Shown here: piece by piece, positions 16,301-24,600 of the stretch | Numbering within the stretch: position 1 is the first letter of the stretch | Layout: every line of letters starts with the position of its first letter | Assembly: GCA_040901795.1 (NCBI GenBank) | Contig: JBBDYH010000067.1 | Span: 1-64,000 of the forward strand | Length of the DNA: 64,000 nt | Reading direction: 5' to 3' | DNA from: JBBDYH01 sp040901795 | GTDB taxonomy: Bacteria; Planctomycetota; Planctomycetia; Pirellulales; JALHPA01 | Notes under the pieces: model-generated | What the model was told of the DNA's origin: nothing | Seen by the model: the letters and a program-made list of their open reading frames with translations, nothing else | The model's database searches: none | Translations under genes and position numbers: made by a program

Positions 16301-17147
16301 CGATTGCCTGGCTTTGCCGCAACGCCTCTTCAAAGCCGGCGAACGATGCGTGCATCTCCGCCGGGCTGCGCAGATAAAACTGATCGGTGTCCATCCGCAT
16401 GCGGTTGGTATCGGTGCGGAACTTGCCCGTGTTGATGCACAGCAGCACGTCCTGGGCTTCGGCGTCTTCGCGGTTCACGTAATGGGCGTCGCTGGTGCAG
16501 ACCAGCGGCAGTCCCATCTCGCGTGCGACCTCGACGGCCCCCTCCATCTGCTGCCGCTGGATCTCCAGGCCATTGTTCTGGATTTCGATGAAGTAGCGAT
16601 CGCCAAAGACGCGATGGAACCAGCCGGCGATTTGCTTAGCCTCTTCCAGGTGCGCGCGGTCGGGCGACTGCCCCCTGAGCAGCATCCGGCTGAACTCGCT
16701 GGAGACGCAACCGCTTAAGCAGATGATGCCCTCGCTGTGCGCTGCCAGCAGCTCGCGGTCGATGCGGGGCTTGAAGTAGAATCCTTCCAGATAGGCTGCG
16801 CTGGCGAGCTTGACCAGGTTTTTGAAGCCGGCGCGGTTCTGTGCGAGGAGCGTGAGGTGGTAGCTTCCCTCCTTGAGCCCGCCGATTTCTTTCTTGAAGC
16901 GGCTCTCCGGCGCGATATACGCCTCGTAGCCGAGGATCGGATTGATGCCAGCCTTTTTGGCAGTCTGATAGAACTCCAGCGCGCCGTGCAGGTTGCCGTG
17001 GTCGGTAAGCGCCAGGCCGTTCATGCCCAGTTCCTTGGCCCGCGCGACGAGCTTGTCGATCGGGCTGGCCCCGTCCAGCAGGCTGTAGTGGCTATGACAA
17101 TGGAGGTGAACGAACGGCGGACTCGGCGCGGGCGTGGTCATGGGCAT
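13368..17147 (-). CDS. dnaE: DNA polymerase III alpha subunit
   Basis: Replicative polymerase of 1259 residues. The N-terminal PHP domain begins HLHCHSHYSLLDG (His16, His18 and on). The C-family polymerase palm carries the catalytic aspartates in PDIDIDF (Asp444, Asp446, Asp448) followed by CKDRRGEVI. A helix-hairpin-helix region and an OB-fold (MIGSIKHSQTKNPR) follow. It ends in a Gly/Asn/Arg-rich tail not seen in most DnaE proteins. Two stretches come from palindromic repeats read in frame: residues about 335-359 (16072-16145) and about 869-876 (14522-14541). Both fall in loops, so the enzyme should still fold. It is probably monocistronic; repeats lie on both sides. Confidence 0.97.
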   Translation of the reverse strand: MPMTTPAPSPPFVHLHCHSHYSLLDGASPIDKLVARAKELGMNGLALTDHGNLHGALEFYQTAKKAGINPILGYEAYIAPESRFKKEIGGLKEGSYHLTLLAQNRAGFKNLVKLASAAYLEGFYFKPRIDRELLAAHSEGIICLSGCVSSEFSRMLLRGQSPDRAHLEEAKQIAGWFHRVFGDRYFIEIQNNGLEIQRQQMEGAVEVAREMGLPLVCTSDAHYVNREDAEAQDVLLCINTGKFRTDTNRMRMDTDQFYLRSPAEMHASFAGFEEALRQSQAIADSVSIDLELGKRHFPNFTPPESKSPSDYLRELCTRGLKERYADNPKRWRDGVGWAPPTTAREPDRPAESVGTAHPTDLAPEVLERLDRELDVINQLGFPNYFLIVWDFVRHAREHGIPATARGSGVGALVSYALYLSHVCPLEYDLLFERFLDTSRMEAPDIDIDFCKDRRGEVITYVKEKYGHENVAQIGTFGTLAARAAIRDVGRALGIPIPQVDKIVALVPDELGIELAEALEKSADLKKAYDSDPQTRELLNLAMKIEGLARNVGTHAAAVVIADQPLVEYVPLCRVKDKEETITQWSMGDVERAGLLKMDMLGLRNLTVLSKAVELIEQTTGRRIDPYKFPLDDQPTFDLLCRGETKGIFQLESGGIRDLLTKMKPDHFRDIIATNALYRPGPLEGGMVDDYVQVKHGRKQAQYIHPVMKDVLEETHGVMVYQEQVMRILNKLGGIELPNAYTCIKAISKKKLETIARFEEEFVRGATGRGLKKNEAVELFEMIKKFAGYGFNKSHSTAYALIAYMTAYLKTHYAYEFMAALLSGDITGRNFKKKDSLVEHLEDCRRMGLEVLPPDVNSSDVDFGVRVSASGGRESPDHASSPDSLSRSLTFGLSAIKGCGGQAAAVLVAERNKNGPYRDLFDFCERVDPALCNRATIESLIKAGAFDFTGARRSQLMAVLDRALQTGAALLADRKSGQKGLFDDADEGPAVRVQSLPDLPEWEEKEKLAYEKEVLGFYLTSHPLAEHAETLASYCSHNTAAIASLPARTEVVTGGMIGSIKHSQTKNPRAGETNTRYAMFDLEDMEGMIRCILWPSDFVNYGHLVADGAIIALRGSIDRRPGSDEANLIVNEIFPLSELAQRFTRGLRLRLDEQQHSERALDSLHEILRGYPGTCEVELALVLADGSKLLLKCNTPKVQLSPELRSRLDDLLGPGNVKLIAAPPTNRESPGRNNGNGNSGQGNGRGRGDFSRREPAVTRS
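14522..14541. repeat. 8-bp perfect hairpin inserted in dnaE
   Basis: CGGGGGAC-TCAC-GTCCCCCG makes a perfect hairpin. It codes for part of SASGGRESPDHASSPDSL, a stretch that replaces the short turn normally found before the FGLSAIKG motif of DnaE. Confidence 0.55.
16072..16145. repeat. Palindromic GTAGGGTGGGC element inserted in dnaE
   Basis: The ends are inverted repeats of 21 bases (16072-16092 and 16125-16145) with 19 matches. On the minus strand the element reads in frame as GVGWAPPTTAREPDR, then PAESVGTAHPTD. Partial copies of the same repeat lie between genes at 29391-29505. Confidence 0.8.
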
Positions 17148-17234
17148 CCTTCAGTGCGAGCGGCTGCCAATCCATCGTACGGCAGCCGGAAGCCTTCATT
17201 CTACCGCGTGTTTGTGGAGCGTAGTAGCGGATCA

Positions 17235-17400
17235 ATTACGAAGGACGAATTACTAAGGACGAAGTGAATTAAACCGTCAAGACGCGGAGGCGCAGAGATC
17301 AAACGGTCGATGTCGCAGGCCGTGTTTGGGGACAAAGCGTCGGCTCATTTTGGGTGGGGATTCAAACCTGCCCTCTCGGCGTCTCCGCGTCTCCGCGGTT
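17235..17400. repeat. Repeat-filled intergenic region
   Basis: This stretch between dnaE and rtcA holds an ACGAAGGAC tract (17235-17263). It also holds two opposed copies of a GCGGAGGCGCAGAG / CTCGGCGTCTCCGCG repeat (17281-17297 and 17372-17400). The second type returns near 44266-44287. No gene is seen. Confidence 0.5.
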
Positions 17401-18425
17401 CAATAGTCTTTGGCGACATCGACGCGGACTGTGCCGGCGGTGAGCTCGGTCACGCGAATGTTCACCGGCAAGAACATCTGCACAACGTCGATGTTCGTCG
17501 TCGTGTGCAGCGTGAGCGGCATGGTGACGAATGAGCCGCCGCCGGCAAGCGCCAGCGGCAGGATGAGCTGATCGGCTAGGTGCGTCCCGACGGGAGCGCC
17601 GGCCGCTTCGTACTGGCTCGCTTCCTCAGCGGCGGCGGCGGCGACCGCTTCGGCCGGCACGCCGCGCTGACCAAAGCCGGTGAAGACCTCGGTGATCTGC
17701 TCGCTTTCGATCTCGAGCAGGACGACGTTGCCTGGCCCGTAGCCGTGGCCCAGATCGCGTGCGATGAGCTCGTCGTCGTTCCAGTTGAGGCGGTTTTTGA
17801 TGACGACCAGCTCGCGATCGGCAATACTCGCCGCCAAACCCGCAACGAGAGCGCGCGCTTCGCGACGCACCGTTGCGCCTCGTTCGAGGAGCGCAAGCGG
17901 TCTGAGTATTTGGACCGGCTTGATCTGCACACTAAACCGCCCGCCGCCGGCCGGAAAAAAGCCATACCGCTCAAGCTGCACGTGAACGCGCGGCCCCATC
18001 CGGTTGATGAGCGGCACAAACACGCGCTCCAGATAGTCGAATGGCGGCGCATGGACATTGTGCGTGCCGCCTTTCAGCAACAGCCGCGAAGGCGTGTCGG
18101 CCAGCATCAGCGGCGGCAGCACCGTCTGCGTGACCAGCGTCGTGCTGCCGGCGGTGCCGATGTCGAAGTGATAATTGCCGGGCTGGAGCTTGCCGGGTGC
18201 AAAGGTCAGGTTGCTCGAGCCGACGTGGGCGCCATCGACCGTAGCGCCGCATGTTTCCGCCGCGGCCAACACCGCGGTCAGGTGCTGCCGCCGCAAGCCT
18301 GGCTTGTCGCGCTTGGCGCGGATGTTTTCGATCGTGATCGGCGTACCGGTGATGACCGACAGCGCTAACGACGAGCGAAGGATCTGCCCGCCCCCCTCGC
18401 CCATTGAGCCATCGATCGTCAACAT
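17400..18425 (-). CDS. rtcA: RNA 3'-terminal phosphate cyclase
   Basis: Converts an RNA 3'-phosphate to a 2',3'-cyclic phosphate with ATP through an enzyme-AMP intermediate on histidine. The 341 residues fit E. coli RtcA (about 339). The start MLTIDGSMGEGGGQILRSSL is diagnostic. The adenylated histidine is His282 in GTHLADQLILPLALAGGG, and the insert-domain region FFPAGGGR is present. The open frame reaches up to 18572, but that part is the tRNA-Arg gene translated; ATG 18425 is the real start. The usual neighbour rtcB is absent from the window. Confidence 0.92.
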   Translation of the reverse strand: MLTIDGSMGEGGGQILRSSLALSVITGTPITIENIRAKRDKPGLRRQHLTAVLAAAETCGATVDGAHVGSSNLTFAPGKLQPGNYHFDIGTAGSTTLVTQTVLPPLMLADTPSRLLLKGGTHNVHAPPFDYLERVFVPLINRMGPRVHVQLERYGFFPAGGGRFSVQIKPVQILRPLALLERGATVRREARALVAGLAASIADRELVVIKNRLNWNDDELIARDLGHGYGPGNVVLLEIESEQITEVFTGFGQRGVPAEAVAAAAAEEASQYEAAGAPVGTHLADQLILPLALAGGGSFVTMPLTLHTTTNIDVVQMFLPVNIRVTELTAGTVRVDVAKDY

Positions 18426-18504
18426 GGCGCTCGTTTCAACACGTCCGCGCAACAAAACGGCCGACCGGCCCCTGATCAAGCCGCTCGGCCGCGCACGTAA
18501 AAAA

Positions 18505-18578
18505 TACGCCCGACAGGATTCGAACCTGTAACCCTCGGTTCCGAAGACCGATGCGCTATCCAATTGCGCCACGGGCGC
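18505..18578 (-). tRNA. tRNA-Arg (anticodon TCG)
   Basis: A full cloverleaf of 74 bases on the minus strand. The acceptor stem is GCGCCCG/CGGGCGT, the anticodon stem TCGGT/ACCGA with loop CTTCGGA gives TCG, and the T-arm loop is TTCGAAT. The discriminator base is A and CCA is not encoded. A run of T follows the 3' end on the minus strand and may serve as a terminator. It lies 79 bases before the rtcA start. Confidence 0.95.
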
Positions 18579-18582
18579 TCAC

Positions 18583-18645
18583 GTAGCGGAATTCGCCAGA
18601 ACTCGGTCGGACTACAAGCCGCCAAACTTTGGCGATTTCGGCTAC
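18583..18645. repeat. GTAGCGGAATTCGCCAGA palindromic element, copy 1
   Basis: A 63-base element starting GTAGCGGAATTCGCCAGAA and ending TTTGGCGATTTCGGCTAC, so its ends are inverted repeats. The second copy is at 20407-20470 in the same orientation. The two flank the DUF1559 and thioredoxin-fold genes. Confidence 0.7.
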
Positions 18646-18846
18646 ACGTCAACACCCAGCTTATCCAAAAGGGCGCCCTCGGCAAGTCCTCTCCCTGTGG
18701 CGGCATTCTGGCTCAGTAAGTCGATCATCTGCTGATTTCTAATTGCACGACGCCGTTCCGGCTGTACAATCGGTGGCTCAGCGGGACTCCCTGGCAAGGC
18801 AGAGGCCCCTTTCACTTCGCGATGTTCTATCGCTCGGGGGACTGCT

Positions 18847-19740
18847 ATGCTGCGGCGCGGGTTTACGCTTGTCGAGTTACTTGTCGTCATCGCCATCATT
18901 GGCATTCTCATTGCGCTGCTTCTGCCGGCAATCCAGTTTGCCCGTGAAGCGGCGCGCCGCACTTACTGCATCAACAACCTGAAACAAGTCGGACTGGCGG
19001 CGATCCAGCATGAGAATGTCCATCGATACTACGCCAATCGCAGTGAATCCGACGTCAAGCTAGGGACGTGGATCACTTCTATCCTTCCGTACATGGAGGA
19101 GGAACAGCTCTTTAACGACTGGGCGCAGGTGGTGGGACATCGCTCGCCGACAAGTTCACCGAAAACCAATTGGGACCGGCTCCGCGAGATCCTCGCTGTT
19201 CCAGTCGCCGCTCTCTACTGTCCGAGCCGCCGCCCTGTCGCGGCCTACCCTTCCAGCTCGGGCCTGGTAGCGCATACCGACTACGTGCTCAACGGCGGCG
19301 CTTCGAACCGGCCCGACGAATTCGAGATCAGATGGCCGGGGATCTGGATGCCGGCTCGACCGTCCGCATCGGGAGCGGAGCCATCACGCCAGGTTCGTTA
19401 CAAGGATGTTACCGACGGCCTGAGCAAAACTTATCTGATCGGCGAGAAGGCCATGAGCAGTGACCAATACACAACCGGTTATGACCGGGGAGATGAGGGG
19501 ACGATTTATGATTGCCCGCGCGGTGCGTGTGTGCGATTTGCGAAGCGCGTTCCAGGCCACGATGTGCCGCAACGCGACAACTGCTGGGACTGCCATAGCT
19601 TTGGCAGCGCGCATCCTACAAGCTGGAACGCCGTGTTCTGCGACGGCTCCATACATACGCTATCGTACGAGATGAGCTTCCAGACTCATTCTGCCCTGGC
19701 CAGTCGCGCTGCCGGTGATCGGGCGAACTTTCCGGAGTAA
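18847..19740 (+). CDS. DUF1559 type IV pilin-like protein
   Basis: A secreted, pseudopilin-like protein of 297 residues. The N-terminus RRGFTLVELLVVIAIIGIL is a class III prepilin signal: cleavage would follow Gly5 and leave Phe6. The segment AREAARRTYCINNLKQVGLA and the C-terminal mark GSAHPTSWNAVFCDGSIHTL (the H-X9-DG type end) are typical of DUF1559. These proteins are hugely amplified in planctomycetes and are thought to form fibres or surface structures; the exact role is unknown. It stands alone between two copies of a palindromic element. Confidence 0.93.
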   Translation: MLRRGFTLVELLVVIAIIGILIALLLPAIQFAREAARRTYCINNLKQVGLAAIQHENVHRYYANRSESDVKLGTWITSILPYMEEEQLFNDWAQVVGHRSPTSSPKTNWDRLREILAVPVAALYCPSRRPVAAYPSSSGLVAHTDYVLNGGASNRPDEFEIRWPGIWMPARPSASGAEPSRQVRYKDVTDGLSKTYLIGEKAMSSDQYTTGYDRGDEGTIYDCPRGACVRFAKRVPGHDVPQRDNCWDCHSFGSAHPTSWNAVFCDGSIHTLSYEMSFQTHSALASRAAGDRANFPE

Positions 19741-19758
19741 CCACGGTGCGATCGCGGG

Positions 19759-20331
19759 CTACGGCTTCTTTTTGGCCACCTTCTTGAGCTCCGCCAACAC
19801 CTGGCGGGTGACGCGCTCGTTTGGCGCGACGAAGCCAAACCGTGCCGCGACCTTCTTGTCGCCGGTCACGACAACGGTCAGATCGGCGTCGGAGTTGATC
19901 CCCCAGTGTTCCGGCCCTGTGGTCAGGTCCGGATGCAGCGCCAACGTGGTGGCGTCGAAATCAAGCACCCGCTGGGCGGTGGGCAGGTAGTCCTTGGTCT
20001 TCTGCTTGTCATCGGTCAGCCAGACGGCGACGAGCTTTGTCTCGCCGCCGAGCTTGTCCACTTCCTGATCCAGCGTCTTCATGGTCCGCGCGACGGGCCG
20101 CGTAAACCGGTCGGCACGCACGAACAAATACAACGTCGGCTTCTCGGCCCGCTCCTTGGATAAGTCGGCCTGTGTTTCCTTGTTCTCACTTTCTTTAGTC
20201 TCACCATCGACTACTACGGCCAGCACCTTCAGCGGCGGGACCTTTTCGCCCGGCGTCGGCCCAGAGTCCACATCGGCCCATGCGCACTGAGCAATGACCA
20301 GGATGGCAGCAATCAGACAGGCGCGCATCAT
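19759..20331 (-). CDS. Exported thioredoxin-fold protein
   Basis: A 190-residue protein with a signal peptide (MRACLIAAILVIAQCAWA). The mature part reads like a thioredoxin or redoxin fold: PTLYLFVRADRFTRPVAR at the first strand, LVAVWLTDD in the middle and ADLTVVVTGDKKVAARFGF at the end. No CxxC is present, so it is not a standard disulphide reductase. A role in the periplasm is inferred. The double ATG at 20331 and 20328 with AAGGTG just ahead decides the start; the longer frame from 20376 has no ribosome binding site. Confidence 0.7.
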   Translation of the reverse strand: MMRACLIAAILVIAQCAWADVDSGPTPGEKVPPLKVLAVVVDGETKESENKETQADLSKERAEKPTLYLFVRADRFTRPVARTMKTLDQEVDKLGGETKLVAVWLTDDKQKTKDYLPTAQRVLDFDATTLALHPDLTTGPEHWGINSDADLTVVVTGDKKVAARFGFVAPNERVTRQVLAELKKVAKKKP

Positions 20332-20406
20332 CACACCTTGGATGTTGAAAATGAGCAATCGAAATCTGAACGCCATGATACAATGCGGCCAATCCGGCCG
20401 CCAACG

Positions 20407-20470
20407 GTAGCGGAATTCGCCAGAATTCCGGCCGCGCTGGCGGTTCCCGAAGTCTGGCGACTTCGGCTAC
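20407..20470. repeat. GTAGCGGAATTCGCCAGA palindromic element, copy 2
   Basis: A 64-base element, GTAGCGGAATTCGCCAGAAT to GTCTGGCGACTTCGGCTAC. It matches copy 1 at 18583-18645 at both ends. It lies immediately upstream of the permease gene and must be part of its leader or promoter area. Confidence 0.7.
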
Positions 20471-20500
20471 GTGATGACTGCAGGGCAAGGAACGTATTTC

Positions 20501-21559
20501 ATGGCGCGAATCATTTCGCTCATCGTGCTGGTGGTGCTGGTGCTGCTGTTCGGTATTTTGTTCTTTGAGGTGATGGCGGGCTTCCTCGTGCCGCTGTTTC
20601 TGGCGGTGTTGTTGGCCGTGCTGTGCCGCCCGCTGCACCAGTGGATCCGGCTGCAATTGAAGGGCCGTGTCCGCGTCGCCGCGGCGCTGACGACCTTGGC
20701 CGTGCTGTTGATCGTCTTCACGCCGGTGCTATTGATCACACTGCGGACCATCGCTGAGGCGCGGGCGATCGTCGATAATAACCAGAAACTCAAGCTGGAC
20801 GAGGACATGCTGGGGCGCTTTGTCACAAGCGTGAATGAGCGGACTGGCCTGGAGCTGAATGCCAACGTGATTCAACAAGAAGTGGTCGCATGGGGGCGGC
20901 GAACGCTGGGCGCTCTGGCCACGCGCACTCCCGGTTTTCTGGGCGAGCTGTTGTTGGGTCTGGCCATCATGACTGTTTCGCTCTATTACTTCTTGGCCGA
21001 CGGCGACCAGATGATCGTGGGCATTGGCCGGCTGCTGCCGTTGGAAATGAGCCACCAACAGCGACTGCTCGATGAGTTCGGCGCCATCAGCCGCGCCGTG
21101 GCCGCCGCCACGCTGCTATCTGCCTTAACGCAGGGATTGCTGGCTGGCGTGGGGTACTACTTCGCCGGCCTGCCGTCGGTGTTCTTGCTGACGATGCTGA
21201 CGATTCTGGCAGGCATGATCCCGTTCGTCGGCGCCGCGGGCGTCTGGCTGCCGGCGGTGTTGTGGTTGGGGTTCTTCGCCGAGCGGTGGCCGACGGCGAT
21301 CCTGTTGGCCGTCTGGGGCGCAGCGGTCGTCTCGATGGTCGACAACCTGATCAAGCCGCTCGTGCTGCACGGCCAGTCGAACCTGCACCCGCTCTTAGCT
21401 TTGTTAAGCGTGCTCGGCGGCGTCAAGGCACTCGGACCGATCGGCATCTTCGTCGGCCCGATGGCGGTGGTCTTTTTGCAGGCGGGGCTGAAGATGCTCA
21501 ACACCGAGATCGGCAAGTTTGAGCGCGTGTCGCTCAAAGAGCAGGCGGTGCTGAAATAA
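20501..21559 (+). CDS. AI-2E family transporter
   Basis: A membrane protein of 352 residues with about seven helices in the order of the AI-2 exporter (TqsA/YdiK/PerM) family. It has paired N-terminal helices, a cytoplasmic middle (residues about 90-150) and the family signature LGPIGIFVGPMAVVFLQA near the end, preceded by MVDNLIKPLVLHGQSNLHPL. Substrates range from autoinducer-2 to sodium ions in other members, so none is assigned. ATG 20501 is chosen because AAGGA precedes it by nine bases; the first in-frame ATG upstream lies at the edge of a repeat. Confidence 0.88.
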   Translation: MARIISLIVLVVLVLLFGILFFEVMAGFLVPLFLAVLLAVLCRPLHQWIRLQLKGRVRVAAALTTLAVLLIVFTPVLLITLRTIAEARAIVDNNQKLKLDEDMLGRFVTSVNERTGLELNANVIQQEVVAWGRRTLGALATRTPGFLGELLLGLAIMTVSLYYFLADGDQMIVGIGRLLPLEMSHQQRLLDEFGAISRAVAAATLLSALTQGLLAGVGYYFAGLPSVFLLTMLTILAGMIPFVGAAGVWLPAVLWLGFFAERWPTAILLAVWGAAVVSMVDNLIKPLVLHGQSNLHPLLALLSVLGGVKALGPIGIFVGPMAVVFLQAGLKMLNTEIGKFERVSLKEQAVLK

Positions 21560-21576
21560 AGGACGAAGGACAGCGC

Positions 21577-21643
21577 GTCATGCTGAGCGCAGCGAAGCAT
21601 CTTGCCGGGTGGCCGAGAGATCCTTCGCTTCGCTCAGGATGAC
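21577..21643. repeat. GTCATGCTGAGCGCAGCGAAG inverted repeat
   Basis: The arms 21577-21602 and 21618-21643 pair at about 23 of 26 positions around a short loop. It lies between convergent genes and may end transcription from both sides. I recall this sequence type as a widespread dispersed repeat. Confidence 0.7.
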
Positions 21644-21658
21644 TACCGCAGCGCCTGG

Positions 21659-24600
21659 TCATTGATCATTTGCGAACGCGGCGTTGACCTGATCTTGCAG
21701 CTCTCCGTCGAACTCCTCGGCTGACCAACGACTGCGCCGCGTTGCTTTGACGGGCGCCGTTTCGTGCGGCGGGTCGGCGCGATGTCGGCGAGCGGACTTG
21801 GGCGCCGGCATAGTTTCGCTCGGCGCCGCCGCCAGTGCGATCGGTTCAGGTGCATGGCCGGAACTCTCCTCGCCAAGTTCACCATTGTCGCCCGAGCTGG
21901 CGGCAGCCTGCGAATCGACCAGACTCGCTAGCGGTTCGCTTTGCGGCTGTTCCTTGGCACGTTTCTCGCGCCGCCGTCGCGGAGGCTCGACTGCGCCGGC
22001 GTGTTCATCGATCTGCGGGCCGACGATCTTTCGCGAGCCGTCGACGTTCGCCGGCAAACTTCGCACATCGCAGCGCAAGCCGCGGAACAAATCGGCGATG
22101 TGCTCGTGGCAAGTAAAGACCAGCAGTTGGTGTCCGGCCGCCGCGAATTCGGCGAACACCGTCGCCGCCGCCGCTGCCCGCTGCTTGTCGAAGTTCACCA
22201 GCACGTCGTCAAGCACCAAGGGCATCGCCTTGCCCTGGCCCGCGAAACGACGGACGAGCGCCAGCCGCAGGTTCAAAAACAATTGCTCCCGCGCGCCTGT
22301 GCTCAATAGCTCGATCGCCAACGGCCGATTTTCGTCGTCGTCCACGCGCAGTGTCTGCTCGCCCAGCGGCGTCCAGACGCGGCGGTACCGCCCCTCGGTC
22401 ATCCGTTCCAGATATCGCGACGCTTCTTGCAGCACCTCGGGTTGACGGTTGCGCTCGTAGTCCTCCTTGACCGTCTCGATCAAGTACTCAGTCAGTGCCA
22501 GCGTCCGCCAACGGGCCGCGGCCTCGGCCAGCCGTTCTTCGACAACATCGAGCTCGACTTGTTGATGCGCCAGCCGCCGGTCGTCGGCCAATAGCGCCTG
22601 CTCGTGGGCCATCGCGCCGCGTTCTTCCGAAAGGCGCTTGATGTCGGCGGCGGCGGCTTGCCGGCGCGCGACCAGCTCCTCGCGTTGTCTTTCGAGCTGC
22701 CCAGAAGGTAGTCCCAAAAGAACCGCAACCTCTTGCTCGCTCGACACGCCCTGCAACGCGGCTTGAATCTGTTGGCCGAGCGCGCCGCGGCGACGCAACA
22801 GTTCGTCCAGTTCCGCTCGTTGCTCGGCCCGGCGGCGGAAATCGTTTTCATCCAACGCGCCGGCTGTGCGATACAACTCTCGCCGCCGCCGCGCCAGCCA
22901 CCGCGCCAGACGACCGTACTTCAAACCAAGGCGACGCAACCGCTCCAGACGCTCGTCCAATTCCCGACGTCGCTCCACCAGCTCTTCCTCGGTCGCAACC
23001 TCACGCCGCAGCCGGCGCAGTTGCTCGACCAGTGGCGCGGCGGGCGTACCGTGATCGGGCTTCTCCCAGCCTGCCTCGGCGCCAAGCTGCTCGATCCGCG
23101 CGGCGACGGCCGCCTGTTCGCGGCGCCAGCGATCTCGCTCTTCGCGCGCTTGCTGAAGCCGCCGCTCCAAAGGCTGCAATGAACCCGCGTGTGCGAACAT
23201 CTGCTTTACTTGCGCGGGGGACAGCTCCGCCGGCAAGCCGGCTTCGCCGAGCCCTTCCTGCCATTCGCGACGAGCACGGCTCCACTCCTGGCCTGCTGCC
23301 TTAAGCCGCGACTTGACGGCGACCGCCTCGTCATCGGCAGCCTGACGGCGAGCGTCGACGGAGAGCAGCTCTTCCAGCGACGCCAGTTCCCCCTCGGCAC
23401 TTTGCAGCCGGCTGGCGAGCGCGCCGCCACCGGCCGGCAGCAGCTCGTCGAGCTCGCTGCGCTCCGCTTTAGCCTGCTCGAGCTGCCGCTTGAGCATCTT
23501 CAATTGCTTTTCGGTGGCTTCAAGCCGGTTGGCCGCCGATCGTTGCCAGCCGAACTTGCCGGCCGCCGCGCCGGTGGCGATCAAGCCGCCGAGAACGGCC
23601 GTGCCGGTTCCCCAAGGGATGATCAGGCCGGCCAACACCAATCCCCCGCCTAACACAAACACGACGGCGATGGCGATGAGCAGCCAGAGCGGCAGCACTT
23701 GCCGATCGAGCAGCTTGCGATGCTTCTCCTCCAGTTCCTCCCGGTGCATTGCCATCTGGTCGAGGCGATCGTCGAGCTGCAATCGCCGACGATACTGAGC
23801 GACAAGCTGTCCTTGCTTCACCAGGGCAGCCGCAAGGTTGGCCTCACCGCGGCTGGTCAGCGCGGCGGCGACCTCGTCGCGGCGAGCCTTCCGCGTTTCG
23901 CGCAACGATTCGCAGGCGCCGCGCGCCTCTTTAAGCCGCTTTCGCGCCGCGCGAAGTTGCTTAGCCGGTCCACGCAGCCCCGCGGCCGCGGTGGCGGAAA
24001 GCGCCTCGCTCTTCGCGGTTGTGTCCTCGGGCAAGCCGCAATTTGCTCGTGCGGCGGCAAGTTCCCGCTCGTGCTCGGCGACGTTCTGTTCGGCCGCGCG
24101 AAGCTGCTCGTCGAGCGTCGCAATCCAGTGCTCGTGCTCCGCCAGCGCGGCAATTCGCGCCGCTTGACGCCACAAGCGCTCGTTGACTTTGATCCGGCGC
24201 CGCTGGGCGCGGGCAGCCTGCCAACGCCGCTTGACTCGGGCGCGCCGCCGTCGCGCTTTGCGCAACCCGGCAAGTACCGCCTCGAGCCGCCGCAGCGCAT
24301 CGGCGGGAAAGTCGCCCAGCCCTCCGTACGCTGCCAGCTTTTCATCCAATAGCGCTCGCTCGCCCCACGGCCCGCGAATGGCCAACGCGGCGTCGAGTTT
24401 TTGAACTTCCGCGTCCCTTGTCGCCAGCGACGTCTCCGCCGCGCGGATCGCTTCACCGGCCGCCGCCTGCTCGATCGAGAGGCGCCAATAGCGGTCGTGA
24501 AGCGTGCTAAGTTCTTCGATCTCGGCCCGCAAGGCGTCGCGCTGCGACAACAGATCGATCACTTGCGACTTTTCACCGGCGGGCGAAACCAAACGTGCGC

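Noticed and set aside
18426..18572. Upstream extension of the rtcA frame to a 390-residue protein
   Set aside because: The added part is the tRNA-Arg gene translated; RtcA proteins start at the ATG at 18425.
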